64,000 nucleotides of DNA from Albimonas sp963816545 (GCA_963816545.1 CAWFLE010000007.1:868001-932000), one strand, 5' to 3'; shown: positions 52,896 through 62,959, counted from the first letter of the stretch. Numbers and translations: made by a program. The notes: a model not told the origin generated them from the sequence alone.

Positions 52896-55532
52896 CTAGC
52901 CCAGCAGGCCGGCGCGCCGACCCACCGCCACCGCCTGCGTGCGGTTTCCAGCGCCGAGCTTCGCGTTGATCGCGCGCAGGTGCGTGCGGACGGTGCTGTC
53001 CGACAGGCCCATGCGGCTCGCGATCATGGCGTTGGACAGCCCCTCCGCGAGCAGGCGCAGGACCTGCCGCTCCTTCGCGCTCAGCGCCTCGACCTTCGGC
53101 GGCGCCTCTGGCGGAGGGGCCGCGACATGCGAGGGGGCGGCGGCGGCCAGCACGTCCCCCAGCCACGCCCGGAAATGCGGGTCCGCGGTCCCGGCCCCTG
53201 CGGCCCCGGCGCGGATGGCGGCGGCGAGCGGCTCGCCCTCGTCCAGGATCATGCGCATCACCCCCTCCCGCGCGCAGACCGCGAGCGGGGCGCGCAGCGT
53301 CGCGGCGGCGTCCGGCTCGCCCGCTTCATGGCGCGCGGCCCCGTAGAGCAGCCGCAGCGCCAGCGCGCGGCGCATCCTGCCCTCGGCCTCGGCGGCCCGG
53401 ATCTCCCGTTGCAGCGCCGCGGCGGCCTCGGCTGCGCGCCCTTCGTGCAGCGCAAGGCGCAGGCGCTGCGCCTCCGGCCAGTCGAGGTCGTTCGCCCTGA
53501 GCCGGAGCGCCGCGGCCGACCCCCAGACGGCAGGATCGTCCGCGCGCCGGATCTGCGCCCGCGCCTCGTCCAGATGCCCGCGCCGCATCAACGCCCGGGC
53601 CCGCTCCAGCCGGGCCGAAGCGGCCGCCCGCGGCAGGTCCCGCCGCCCGGCCACATGCTCCAGCTCATCCAGCAGCGCCATGGCGGCGTCGAGGTCCCCC
53701 TCCTCCGCCGTGATCCGCGACAGCAGCACATGCCCGAGGATCATGTGATCCACCAGCCCGAGGTCCCGCGCGGTGGGCAGGTGCAGGTGGAACAGGTGCG
53801 ACGCCCGCCGCAGATCGTTGCGCTCGTAAAGCGCGATGGCGTGCAGCAGCGCGGCCCAGGCGTTGCCCCCGTTGCGGCTCAGCGGATCGTCGGCGCTCGT
53901 CGCGATCGCGAGACGGAAGCGGGCGCCGGCGTCCCGGATGCGCCCTTCGTGCAGGTCGATGATCCCCTCGGTCCCGTCGGCGTAGAGGGCGTTGAAGCCG
54001 GAGCTGACGTCCCCCGCCGCCCCCGCCTCCCGCCGCGCCGCGAGCAGGCTGCGCCGCGCCTCGTCGAACGCGCCGACGCCGGTGAACAGAGAGGCGAGCG
54101 AGTTGGCCAGGGTCGCCGCCGCGTAGCGCGAGCGCAGCCGCGGCCCCTCCAGCGCCCCCCGCGCGTGCGGGAGCGCCGCGTGGTAATCGTCGCTCATGCT
54201 CAGAACCAGCACGCGCAGGGCGCGCGCCTCGGCCGCCACGTCCTCCTGCGGGTCGGCCTCCAGCCCCAGCTCGTCCAGCAGCTTCCCCGCCGCGCGGGGC
54301 CCCCGCGCGAAGCAGAGCGCCCAGCCGCGCACGAGATGCAGCTCCCGCCGGTCCGCGAGAACCTCCGCCGTCAGCGAATCGAACCAGCGGGTCAGCAGCC
54401 GCATCCGCCCCTGTTCCAGGAAGCCCCGGGCGTGTCGTTCCAGCAGGTCCGCCGCGCCCACCGCGTCTCCGCCCTCGATCAGATGGTCGATGGCGGGCGC
54501 GGGCCGGCCGGCGCGGACGTACCATGCGGCCGCCGCCCGGTGCAGCCGGGGCGGCTCCTCCGGCCGCCTGCGCATGAGCTGAGTGCGCAGGAACGACGCG
54601 AAGAGGCTGTGATAGCGCCACGCGCCCTCGGACGGCGTCAGCAGCACGTTGCCGCGGGCGAGTTCCTCCAGGATCGCCGCCGAGCCGCCCGGCGGGTGCA
54701 GCGCATCGCATAGGTCAGGCTCCAGCCGCCGCAGGATCGAGGTGCGGAGCAGGAAGTCCACCCGCTCCGGCCGCTGGCCCGCCAGCACGTCCTCGGCCAG
54801 GTACTCCGCCACCGCCCCCTCGGCGCCCGAGAGGCGGGAGACGAAGCCCGCCCCCTCCCGCTCCAGCGCGATGGAGGCGAGGCGCACCGCCGCGGGCCAC
54901 CCTTCGGTCCGGTCCTGAAGGCGGGCGAGGTCCTCCACCCCCAGCCTCAGCCCGCGGGCGCGGGTCAGGAACTCGGCGGTCTCGTCGCCCGAGAAGCGCA
55001 GGTCGCCCGCGTCGAACTCCTGCAGCAGGCCCTGCGCCCGCAGCCTCCCCAGCCCCAGATCGGGCGGCGTGCGCGAGCCGACCACCAGCCGCCCGCCCGG
55101 CGGCAGCGCCTGCACCAGCTCCCGCAGCAGCGAGAGCACGGAGCCGTCCGACACCAGCTCCAGATCGTCGAGGAACAGCGCGAGCGGCGCCGGCAGCCGC
55201 GCGATCCGGTCCAGCAGCGCCAGCCAGCTCTCGCCCGCCGCCGGCGGCAGTCCCAGCCCGGCGAACGCCGCTTCAAGCCCGGCGGCGAAGCGGGAGGCGT
55301 CGTTGTCGGCGGCGTCGAGCGCGAACCACGCGGCCGGCACGCCGCGCGCCGCCAGCGCCGCATGACACTCCGCCATCAGCATCGTCTTGCCGAAGCCCGA
55401 GGGGGCGCGCAGCACCGTCAGCCGCACCCCCGGCGCCGCAAGGAAGCGGTCCGCGAGGCGCCGGCGGGACAGGTGGTCCGACGTGATCGAGGGAGGTCTC
55501 AATTTGCCGCCGATGTGGACGCGGGACGCCAA
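52896..55532 (-). CDS. MalT-like LuxR-family ATP-dependent transcriptional activator
   Basis: 878 residues. N-terminal STAND NTPase: Walker A APSGFGKTMLMAE near residue 45 and Walker B-like LALFLDDLELV near 120. A long alpha-helical TPR-type sensor region follows (~350-800), with a C-terminal LuxR HTH (LSAKERQVLRLLAEGLSNAMIASRMGLSDSTVRTHL). Such activators bind a small inducer plus ATP and oligomerise. It is codirectional with the TRAP genes and probably senses their substrate. The frame is clean. Confidence 0.9.
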   Translation of the reverse strand: MASRVHIGGKLRPPSITSDHLSRRRLADRFLAAPGVRLTVLRAPSGFGKTMLMAECHAALAARGVPAAWFALDAADNDASRFAAGLEAAFAGLGLPPAAGESWLALLDRIARLPAPLALFLDDLELVSDGSVLSLLRELVQALPPGGRLVVGSRTPPDLGLGRLRAQGLLQEFDAGDLRFSGDETAEFLTRARGLRLGVEDLARLQDRTEGWPAAVRLASIALEREGAGFVSRLSGAEGAVAEYLAEDVLAGQRPERVDFLLRTSILRRLEPDLCDALHPPGGSAAILEELARGNVLLTPSEGAWRYHSLFASFLRTQLMRRRPEEPPRLHRAAAAWYVRAGRPAPAIDHLIEGGDAVGAADLLERHARGFLEQGRMRLLTRWFDSLTAEVLADRRELHLVRGWALCFARGPRAAGKLLDELGLEADPQEDVAAEARALRVLVLSMSDDYHAALPHARGALEGPRLRSRYAAATLANSLASLFTGVGAFDEARRSLLAARREAGAAGDVSSGFNALYADGTEGIIDLHEGRIRDAGARFRLAIATSADDPLSRNGGNAWAALLHAIALYERNDLRRASHLFHLHLPTARDLGLVDHMILGHVLLSRITAEEGDLDAAMALLDELEHVAGRRDLPRAAASARLERARALMRRGHLDEARAQIRRADDPAVWGSAAALRLRANDLDWPEAQRLRLALHEGRAAEAAAALQREIRAAEAEGRMRRALALRLLYGAARHEAGEPDAAATLRAPLAVCAREGVMRMILDEGEPLAAAIRAGAAGAGTADPHFRAWLGDVLAAAAPSHVAAPPPEAPPKVEALSAKERQVLRLLAEGLSNAMIASRMGLSDSTVRTHLRAINAKLGAGNRTQAVAVGRRAGLLG

Positions 55533-55665
55533 CCTCGCCTCCGACCCGGGAACGGGCGGACCCGCGCTGCGGGGTCCGGGGAGGCGAAGCTGCCCTGCGG
55601 GCGCGCCGAGGTCCAGCCTCGGGCCGAGAGGTTGCGGCGGCGCCCAGGCGGCGCCGCGGGTCAGA

Positions 55666-56760
55666 TCAGGGCCGGACCTTGGAGTAGATCTCCTTCTCCA
55701 TCTCGTCGATCAGCGCCTGCTTGTCGCCGTCCGTCTCCTCGACGAACTTCGCCCACTTCTCCGCGAGCTTGACGGTGTTCTCCAGCCGCGCCTCCGGATC
55801 CGTAGCGCCCAGCTTCTTGGCCTGCGCCAGCGCCTCGTCCCGCTCCGCGATCCGCGCTTCCTCGAGCTTCGCGACGATGTCGTCCTCGGGCTCCAGGTAG
55901 GTCACCCCGTGCTCGCTCTGCGCCAGCTCCCGCGCCTTCTCGGAGGCGCCGAAATAGGCGTAGGCGCTGTCGGCCGCGAGGCGCGAGCGCTCCGACAGCA
56001 TCGCCTGCTTCTCCTCGTCCGACAGGCTCTCGAACTTCGGCTCGCTCATCATGGTCAGCACGCCGGCGAAGACGCCGATGGGCAGGTCCAGCACGTATTT
56101 CGCGCTGTCCCACCAGGAATAGTCCATCATGAAGGTCTCGATGCCGGTGGTGCAGTCCACCTGCCCGCGCTCCAGCGCCTCGTAGCCGTCGGTCACGGGC
56201 ATGGCCACAGGCGTCGCGCCCCAGCCCGCGAGCATGCGCCCCAGCACGCCCGTCGCGCGCACCTTCTTGCCCTGAAGCTGCGAGAGGTTCTGCACCGGCT
56301 CCCGGCACATCAGGTACTGGGAGGGCAGCGAGAACACGTTGTAGAGGAAAGCGTCGAACTCGGCGAGCTCCTCGTCGCAGCCCTCGCAGCCGATCATGCG
56401 CCCCTCGGCGGCGACGGCCGTCATCACCCGGCTGTCGAGGTTCAGGAGCGGCAGGTTGGTGATGAGCACGCTGTTGGGCAGGTCCTGCGCGCCGTAGAGG
56501 TCGGCCATGAAGCCCATGTCCGCCAGCCCGTCGCGAAGCGCGGGGGGCATGGAGGCGTGCTGGGCGACGGTCCCGCCCCAGAAGAAGTTGACGTTCAGCT
56601 CGCCGTCGGTCTTCTCCGCCAGCCGCTCCTTCCAGGGCGTCAGCGCGGGCTCCACCGTCACGTTGGTCGAGGGGATGTGGGTCGCGTAGGCGATGTCGCT
56701 GGCCGCGACGGGACCGGCGGCGAAGGCCGCGAGCGCCGCGAGGGCGATGGATCTGGACAT
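55666..56760 (-). CDS. dctP: TRAP transporter solute-binding protein (DctP)
   Basis: 364 residues with a signal peptide (MSRSIALAALAAFAAGPVAAS). TRAP fold blocks: ATHIPSTNVTVEPALTPWKERL, LQGKKVRATGVLGRMLAGWG (the solute-binding Arg region) and TDGYEALERGQVDCTTG. Members bind organic acids in the periplasm through a conserved Arg. It has an extra CEGCDEEL pair of cysteines. With dctM and dctQ it completes the importer. Confidence 0.92.
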   Translation of the reverse strand: MSRSIALAALAAFAAGPVAASDIAYATHIPSTNVTVEPALTPWKERLAEKTDGELNVNFFWGGTVAQHASMPPALRDGLADMGFMADLYGAQDLPNSVLITNLPLLNLDSRVMTAVAAEGRMIGCEGCDEELAEFDAFLYNVFSLPSQYLMCREPVQNLSQLQGKKVRATGVLGRMLAGWGATPVAMPVTDGYEALERGQVDCTTGIETFMMDYSWWDSAKYVLDLPIGVFAGVLTMMSEPKFESLSDEEKQAMLSERSRLAADSAYAYFGASEKARELAQSEHGVTYLEPEDDIVAKLEEARIAERDEALAQAKKLGATDPEARLENTVKLAEKWAKFVEETDGDKQALIDEMEKEIYSKVRP

Positions 56761-56827
56761 GGGTTTCCTCCTTCTGCGTGGACGCCGCGGGTCCGGCTCC
56801 GGCCCGCGTTTTCTGGTTGGGACGCCC

Positions 56828-58141
56828 CTAGCGGGACATCAGCTCCGGCAGCCACAGGCTGAGCTGCGGAAAGGCGATGAGCAGGGTCATGATGATCACC
56901 TCGGCCCCGAGAAACCACGACACCCCGCGGAAGATCGTGCCCAGCGGCACCCGGTCCCCGAGCGCCGCCTTCACCACGAAGACGTTGAGCCCCACGGGCG
57001 GCGTGAGCATCCCGATCTCGATCATCTTCACCACGATCACGCCCATCCAGATCAGGTTCAGGTCCGCCGCCTTGAACAGCGGCAGCAGGATGGGCAGCGT
57101 GACCAGCATGATGCCGATGGGGTCGAGGAACGCGCCCAGGATCAGGTAGACCACAACCAGCGCGAGGATGATCGTCAGGGGGGACAGGTCCGCCCCCTGG
57201 GACATCATCATCATGTAGGTCGGGAAGCCGGACAGCGCGAGGAAACGGGTCAGCAGCGACGCCCCCAGCGCGATGAAGAAGATCGACCCCAGCGCGCCTA
57301 CGGTGTCGCCGATCATCTCCCTGATCGACTGCCGGGTCAGCGTCCCCCTCAGCGCGCAAAGCGCGATGGCGGCGACGGCGCCGAGCGCCGCGGCCTCGGT
57401 CGCCGTTGCGACGCCGGTGTAGATGGACCCGATCACGGCGACGATCAGCACGGGAATCGGCCAGATGGAGGCGAGCACCCGCATCTTCTCCCCGAAGGAG
57501 GAGACGCGCGTATCCCTCGGCGCGGCCTCGGGCCGGACGAGCGCGATGACCAGCACCAGCGTCGCGTAGGCGCCCGCCGTCAGCAGCCCCGGAATGATGC
57601 CCGCGATCAGCAGGTCCCCGATGGAGGTCTGGGTGTACCAGCCGAAGATCACGAAGATGATCGAGGGCGGGATCAGCGCCCCGAGCGTCCCCGACGCCGC
57701 CACCACCCCCGTGGCGAGGGACGGCGAGTAGTTGCTCCTCAGCATCTCCGGCACCGCGATGCGCGCCATCGCCGCCGAGGACGCAACCGAGGACCCCGAC
57801 GCCGCCGCGAACACCGCCGAGGCCATGTTGGTCGCGATGGCGAGCCCGCCGGGCAGCCGCCCGAACCAGACCCGCATCGCCTCGAACAGCGACGAGGTCA
57901 GCCCGCCCCGGAACGCCGCCGCCCCCATCAGCAGGAACATCGGCACGGCCGAGAGCGACCAGTGGGCCCCGAACTCGTAGGGCGCGGTCCTCAGCGCCCC
58001 CCAGGCGGCGTAGAAGCCGCGCACATAGGCGATGCCGGCGAACGAGACCATGCCGAGCGCGACCGCGATGGGCACGCGGATCGCGAACAGGACCAGCAGG
58101 GCGCAGAGCGCGGTGACGACGATCTGGATGCTGTCGTTCAC
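56828..58141 (-). CDS. dctM: TRAP transporter large membrane subunit (DctM)
   Basis: 437 residues, about 12 membrane helices. Family blocks: VPMFLLMGAAAFRGGLTSSLF, GTLGALIPPSIIFVIFGWYTQTSIGDLLIAGIIPGLL and the closing GLNVFVVKAALGDRVPLGTIFRGV. It drives uptake with a sodium or proton gradient. Overlaps dctQ by 4 bp. Confidence 0.93.
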   Translation of the reverse strand: MNDSIQIVVTALCALLVLFAIRVPIAVALGMVSFAGIAYVRGFYAAWGALRTAPYEFGAHWSLSAVPMFLLMGAAAFRGGLTSSLFEAMRVWFGRLPGGLAIATNMASAVFAAASGSSVASSAAMARIAVPEMLRSNYSPSLATGVVAASGTLGALIPPSIIFVIFGWYTQTSIGDLLIAGIIPGLLTAGAYATLVLVIALVRPEAAPRDTRVSSFGEKMRVLASIWPIPVLIVAVIGSIYTGVATATEAAALGAVAAIALCALRGTLTRQSIREMIGDTVGALGSIFFIALGASLLTRFLALSGFPTYMMMMSQGADLSPLTIILALVVVYLILGAFLDPIGIMLVTLPILLPLFKAADLNLIWMGVIVVKMIEIGMLTPPVGLNVFVVKAALGDRVPLGTIFRGVSWFLGAEVIIMTLLIAFPQLSLWLPELMSR

Positions 58142-58740
58142 AGGAAGGCCTCAGGATTTTCCTGGTGGGCGTCGCGCTGCGGGCGCAGGACGTCGGCGAG
58201 CAGGCTGGCGAGCGTCGCAAGCCCGATGAGCAGCCCCCCGAAGGCCATGATCCAGTAGGAGGGCCAGGTGGGCATATCGAAGTAGATCACGTCCCGGAAC
58301 GCGCCCTTGGCGGTCTGGCGGCTCGCCTCCTGCACCGCGGCCACCATGAAGGCGCAGCAGAAGAGCGCCGTCAGCGCCGAGGCCAGCAGGTCGGTGACCC
58401 GCAGCATCCCCTTCGGGAACAGCTTGGCGAAGATCTCCACCTTGATGTGCTCCCGCGCGCGCTGCACGAGCGCCAGCGCCAGGAACACCACCGAGGTCAT
58501 GTAGTAGTTCTCCACAATCTCCAGCGTCCCCGTGAACGGGTGGGAGAACAGCCACCGCGCCAGCGTGTCGCCGCAGATGTGGATCATCATGGCGATCAGC
58601 GCGGCCACCGCGCCCGCCGCGCCGATGCGCGACAGCCACCTGGCCGCCCGATCCAGCAGATCGAGCAATCGGGTCAAGACGTTCTCCCGTTCCGGCGTCA
58701 TCTCCGCGCCGTTCCGCAGAACGATACGCATGCACCGCAC
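58138..58740 (-). CDS. dctQ: TRAP transporter small membrane subunit (DctQ)
   Basis: 200 residues (ATG 58701 is an alternative, 187 residues). Four helices: GAVAALIAMMIHICGDTLARW, YYMTSVVFLALALVQRAREHIKVEIF, LTALFCCAFMVAAVQ and WIMAFGGLLIGLATLASLL. The HIKVEIF block is typical. First gene of the TRAP operon, 161 bp from the divergent hydroxy-acid gene. Confidence 0.9.
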   Translation of the reverse strand: MRCMRIVLRNGAEMTPERENVLTRLLDLLDRAARWLSRIGAAGAVAALIAMMIHICGDTLARWLFSHPFTGTLEIVENYYMTSVVFLALALVQRAREHIKVEIFAKLFPKGMLRVTDLLASALTALFCCAFMVAAVQEASRQTAKGAFRDVIYFDMPTWPSYWIMAFGGLLIGLATLASLLADVLRPQRDAHQENPEAFL

Positions 58741-58901
58741 TAGCGCGCATCGTCGATTCCGACGAGGCGGGCGCCGCGCCGGAAATCCGCAAGAAACCCT
58801 GCACCTCCGCGCGGCATCGGGTAGCGTCGCGGCCGGGACGGCGCGAACGTCCCGCCTGAAGCGGCCGCAAGCGCCGCGCGGATACCGGAGGAGGCGCAGG
58901 C

Positions 58902-60122
58902 ATGGCGCGGCTGATCACCATCGCGGACTACGAGGCCGCGGCCCGGCGGAGGCTTCCCGCCTCGGTCTGGGAATTCGTCTCGGGCGGCGCCGAGGACAAC
59001 GTCTCGCGCGAGCGGAGCCGCGGGGCCTTCGCCCGCCACGCCTTCCGGCCGCGGGTGCTGCGCGACGTGTCGGAGCGGGACGCCTCCATCGAGCTCTTCG
59101 GCCACCGCTACGCCGCGCCCATCGGCCTTTCGCCCACCGGCTTCAACGCCCTCCTGCGCCGCCGCTGCGACGCGCTGCTGGCGGAGGCGTTCGCGGCCGC
59201 GAACCAGCCGCACATCATCTCGGGCGTCTCCAGCGTGCCGATGGAGGAGCTGGCCCGGATCAACCCCAACGCCTGGTACCAGGGCTACTTCCCCGGCGAC
59301 CGCGACCGCATCGACCGCACCTGCGCGCGGGTGGAGGAGGCCGGCATCCGCACCCTCGTCGTCACCGCCGACGTGCCGGTGATGTCGAACCGCGAGAACA
59401 TCGCCCGGCGTGACTTCGTGGCCCCCTTCCGCCCCACCTGGCGGCTCGCGCTCGACGGCGCGCTGCATCCGCGCTGGAGCGTGGAGGTCTTCGGGGGCAC
59501 GCTGATGAAGGACGGGATCCCGCGCTTCGTGAACCTCGCCGAGGACCGGGTGGGCGCCCGGGTGACCGAGGAGCCGCCGCAGGGCCTCCGCGTCGGGCGC
59601 GACAAGCTGGACTGGGCGACGGTCGAATGGCTGCGCGGCCGCTGGACCGGGCGGCTGATCCTGAAGGGTGTGCTCGACCCCGAGGACGCGGTCCGCGCGG
59701 CCGAGATCGGCTTCGACGGCGTGATCGTCTCCAACCACGGCGGCCGGCAGCTCGACTACGCGCCCGCCTCGCTCGATGCGCTGCCCGGCGTCGTCGCGGC
59801 GGTGGGCGACAGGATGACGGTGATGATGGACGGCGGCGTGCGCCGCGGGACGCATGTGCTGATGGCGCTGGCGCTCGGCGCAAAGGCGGTGTTCGCCGGG
59901 CGGCCCTTCCTGCACGCCGCCGCCGTGGGCGGAGGGCCCGCCCTCGCGCATATCCTCGAGCTGTTCCGCAAGGAGATCCTGATCGACCTCGCGCTGCTGG
60001 GCTGCCCGAAGGCCGCCGATCTCGGCCCGCATCACCTGCGCGCCCCCGGCCCGGCCTATACGGAAACCCCGCCCCCCGATCCCGCCGCGTCCGCCCCCGC
60101 CCTTGCCGGAGCCCCGAGATGA
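58902..60122 (+). CDS. FMN-dependent alpha-hydroxy-acid dehydrogenase (lactate/mandelate type)
   Basis: 406 residues. The FMN barrel has PIGLSPTGFNALLRR, WYQGYFPGDRDR, LILKGVLDPEDA and the active-site IVSNHGGRQLDYAPAS (catalytic His and Arg), then VMMDGGVRRGTHV. It oxidises a 2-hydroxy acid to the 2-keto acid, passing electrons to the respiratory chain or oxygen. The stop overlaps the next gene (ATGA), a ThDP enzyme able to use a 2-keto acid. Substrate unknown. Confidence 0.9.
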   Translation: MARLITIADYEAAARRRLPASVWEFVSGGAEDNVSRERSRGAFARHAFRPRVLRDVSERDASIELFGHRYAAPIGLSPTGFNALLRRRCDALLAEAFAAANQPHIISGVSSVPMEELARINPNAWYQGYFPGDRDRIDRTCARVEEAGIRTLVVTADVPVMSNRENIARRDFVAPFRPTWRLALDGALHPRWSVEVFGGTLMKDGIPRFVNLAEDRVGARVTEEPPQGLRVGRDKLDWATVEWLRGRWTGRLILKGVLDPEDAVRAAEIGFDGVIVSNHGGRQLDYAPASLDALPGVVAAVGDRMTVMMDGGVRRGTHVLMALALGAKAVFAGRPFLHAAAVGGGPALAHILELFRKEILIDLALLGCPKAADLGPHHLRAPGPAYTETPPPDPAASAPALAGAPR

Positions 60123-61774
60123 CCGACTACACCGTCGCCGACCTCGTCGCCGAGTTCCTGGACCGCCTGGACGTCCGCACCGCCTTCGGCGTGATCTCGG
60201 TCCACAACATCCCGATGATGGAGGCCATCGCGAAGCGCAACCGCATCCGCATGGTCCCCACGCGGGGCGAGCCCGGCGCGATCCACATGGCCGACGGGCT
60301 GGCGCGCGCCTCGGGCGGGGTCGGGGCGATGTTCTCCTCCACCGGGCCCGGCGCGGCCAACGCGGTCGGGGGGCTGGTGGAGGCGCGGTTCGCGGGCACG
60401 CCCCTCCTGCACATCACCGGCCAGACGCGGACCCAGCATCTGGGGCGCGGCATGGGCACGACCCATGACGTGGACGACCAGCTCGGGATGCTCGCCGCGT
60501 CGGGCAAGGCCGCCTACCGCATCCCCTCGGCGCAGGAGGCGCTCGGCACGCTCACCCGCGCGGCGCTGGAGGCGATGACCCCGCCCCGCGGGCCGGTGAG
60601 CGTGGAGATCCCCATCGACATCCAGCGCGCCCCCCTGCCCCGCCCTGCGGCGCTGGACGCGCTGACCCTGATTCCGCCTCCGCCGGATGGGCCGAACCCG
60701 CAGGCGCTGGCGATGCTGGTCGAAATGGCGCGCGGCGCGCGGCGCCCGATGCTGTGGCTGGGCAACGGCGCCGCCGGCGCGGGCCCCGCCGCGCGACGCC
60801 TGCTCGACCTCGGCTTCGCCATGGTCACAAGCTGGAACGGCCGCGGCGTGGTGGAGGAGACGCATCCCCTGAACCTCGGCGGCCTCAACGGCGCCGGCGT
60901 GCCCATGATCGAGGACTTCTACGCCGCGTGCGACCTGATGATCGTCGCCGGCTCCCGCCTGAGGGGGCAGGAGACCATCGACTTCGCCCTCAAGCTGCCC
61001 GAGCGGCGCGTGCAGATCGACGTGGACCCGCGGGCCGACGGGCGCACCTATTCCAACGACCTCTTCGTGCAGGCCGACGCAGGCGCGACCCTCGCCGCCC
61101 TCGCCGACGCGCTGGAGGGCGAATGGTCCCCCGACCGGGGCTTCGCCGAGGACTTCCGCACGCTCAAGACCCGCGCCCGCCGCGCCTTCGCCGCCACGCT
61201 CGGCCCCTACGCCACCTTCGCCGAGCAGCTCCGCGCCGCGATCCCCGACGACGCCATCTTCGCGCGGGACATCACCATCAACCACTCCACCTGGGGCAAC
61301 CGGCTGATGCCGCTCTCGGACCCCACCGCCAACATCTACCCGGTCGGCGCCGGCATCGGACAGGGCTTCAGCCTCGCCATCGGCGCCGCGCTGGCCGACG
61401 GCCGCAAGACCGTCTGCATGACCGGCGACGGCGGCTTCTTCCTCAACCTGGGCGAACTTTGGACCGCGGTGCAGGAGCGCGCCGACATGGTGATCCTGGT
61501 GATGAACGATGCGGGCTACGGCGTCATCCGCCACATCCAGGACGCCACCGGCGCCGGCCGCCGCTACGAGAGCTTCGTCGCGCCCCCGCTGGAGGGGGTG
61601 GCGGCCCTCGCCGGCATTCCCTACCGCCGCGTCTCCGACCCTGACCGCTTCGGAGAGACGGTGGCCGAGGCCATCGCCGAGGCGGGCCCGACGATGGTGG
61701 AGGTGGACATGACCGCCATCGGCGCGCACCCGCCGTACTTCCCCTACGGCCCCAAGGCCGAAGCCGTCGACTGA
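60119..61774 (+). CDS. Thiamine-diphosphate enzyme, acetolactate synthase / benzoylformate decarboxylase-like
   Basis: 551 residues from ATG 60119. The activating Glu is in TRGEPGAIHMADGLAR near residue 52, FSSTGPGAANAVGGLVEA follows, and the ThDP-binding motif is TGDGGFFLNLGELWTAVQERADMVILVMND near residue 435. It would decarboxylate or couple a 2-keto acid. Its coupling to a 2-hydroxy-acid dehydrogenase parallels mdlB-mdlC of the mandelate pathway. Annotation as acetolactate synthase alone would miss that context. Confidence 0.85.
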   Translation: MTDYTVADLVAEFLDRLDVRTAFGVISVHNIPMMEAIAKRNRIRMVPTRGEPGAIHMADGLARASGGVGAMFSSTGPGAANAVGGLVEARFAGTPLLHITGQTRTQHLGRGMGTTHDVDDQLGMLAASGKAAYRIPSAQEALGTLTRAALEAMTPPRGPVSVEIPIDIQRAPLPRPAALDALTLIPPPPDGPNPQALAMLVEMARGARRPMLWLGNGAAGAGPAARRLLDLGFAMVTSWNGRGVVEETHPLNLGGLNGAGVPMIEDFYAACDLMIVAGSRLRGQETIDFALKLPERRVQIDVDPRADGRTYSNDLFVQADAGATLAALADALEGEWSPDRGFAEDFRTLKTRARRAFAATLGPYATFAEQLRAAIPDDAIFARDITINHSTWGNRLMPLSDPTANIYPVGAGIGQGFSLAIGAALADGRKTVCMTGDGGFFLNLGELWTAVQERADMVILVMNDAGYGVIRHIQDATGAGRRYESFVAPPLEGVAALAGIPYRRVSDPDRFGETVAEAIAEAGPTMVEVDMTAIGAHPPYFPYGPKAEAVD

Positions 61775-61800
61775 CCCCCGCCATCAGCGAGGAGACCCCC

Positions 61801-62880
61801 ATGCGCATCACCGACATCGTCACCGCGAAGGTGGATCTGCCGCTGGAGCAGCCGCTGCTGACCTCGATGCACCGCATCGCCTCGGTCTCCTGCCTGCTGG
61901 TCACGCTGAAGACCGACGAGGGGCTGGAGGGCGAGGGCTACGCCTTCTGCTTCGGGCGCGAACAGCTCGCCGTGCTCGACGCGATGGTGGAGGCGCTGAA
62001 GCCGCAGGTGATCGGGCAGGACCCGTTCCAGACCGAGGCGATCTGGTCAGAGATGTTCCGCGCCATGAACTTCCTCGGGCAGGCGGGGGTGGCGATCATC
62101 GCCATGACGCCCATCGACGTGGCCTGCTGGGACATCGTGGGCAAGACCGCGGGCCAGCCGCTGCACCGCCTGTTCGGGGGCGCGCGGGAGCGCGTTCCGC
62201 TCTACGCCTCGGGCGGGCTGTGGCTGTCTTCGGGGCCCGAAGCGTTGGCGGAGGAGGCGCGGGGCTTCCTGCGCCAGGGCTTCAAGGCCATGAAGCTGCG
62301 GCTGGGCAACCTGCCCCTGGCGCAGAACATCGAGCGGGTGGAGGCCGTGCGCGACGCCATCGGCCCCGAGGTCGCGCTGATGGCCGACGCCAACCAGGGC
62401 CTGACCGTCCCCGACGCGATCCGCCTCGGGCGGGAGCTGGAGCGCTTCAACCTCGTCTGGTTCGAGGAGCCGGTGCCCACCTGGGACCACCACGGCCATG
62501 CCGAGATCGCCCGCACGCTCGACACCGCGCTCGCCTCCGGCGAGACGGAGTATGTGCGCCACGGCATCCAGAACATGCTGGAGCGGCGGTCGGCCGACAT
62601 CCTGATGCCGGACCTCCAGCGCATGGGCGGCTACACGGAGTTCCGGCGCGTGATCGGGCAGATGGCGGCGTTCAACGTGCCGTTCTCGCCGCACATCTTC
62701 ACCGAGCACTCGCTGCATCTCGCCACGCCGGAGTGCCTGTACGTGGAGCACATGCCCTGGTTCGGCGCCCTGTTCCACGAGAGGATGGAGGTGGATGCCG
62801 ACGGGATGACCGCCATCCCCAACCGCCCCGGCGTCGGCTTCGCCTTCAACCATGACGCGCTCGACGCGCATCGGTTCTGA
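61801..62880 (+). CDS. Mandelate racemase / muconate lactonizing enzyme family (enolase superfamily)
   Basis: 359 residues. Metal ligands: Asp in LMADANQGLT, Glu in WFEEPVP and Glu in ASGETEY. The catalytic Lys motif is KAMKLRLG (K-x-R instead of the more usual K-x-K). The Asp/His dyad is in LMPDLQRMGG and FSPHIFTEHSLH. So it is in the mandelate-racemase-like subgroup: it pulls the alpha-proton of a hydroxy acid and either racemises or dehydrates it. It lies 26 bp after the ThDP gene, in one operon. Confidence 0.88.
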   Translation: MRITDIVTAKVDLPLEQPLLTSMHRIASVSCLLVTLKTDEGLEGEGYAFCFGREQLAVLDAMVEALKPQVIGQDPFQTEAIWSEMFRAMNFLGQAGVAIIAMTPIDVACWDIVGKTAGQPLHRLFGGARERVPLYASGGLWLSSGPEALAEEARGFLRQGFKAMKLRLGNLPLAQNIERVEAVRDAIGPEVALMADANQGLTVPDAIRLGRELERFNLVWFEEPVPTWDHHGHAEIARTLDTALASGETEYVRHGIQNMLERRSADILMPDLQRMGGYTEFRRVIGQMAAFNVPFSPHIFTEHSLHLATPECLYVEHMPWFGALFHERMEVDADGMTAIPNRPGVGFAFNHDALDAHRF

Positions 62881-62959
62881 GCAGGCCGCCGTTTCGCCCT
62901 CGGCTCGGCAAGGCGCTCGAACCGATGGCCGCGGGCCGCCGGCTCAGGCCCTCCGGCGG

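Noticed and set aside
56693..58258. 521-residue plus-strand open frame opposite dctM
   Set aside because: Antisense shadow of dctM; low-complexity Arg/Asp/His translation.
60056..61729. 557-residue minus-strand open frame opposite the ThDP gene
   Set aside because: Shadow; the plus strand has the complete ThDP enzyme motifs and operon coupling.
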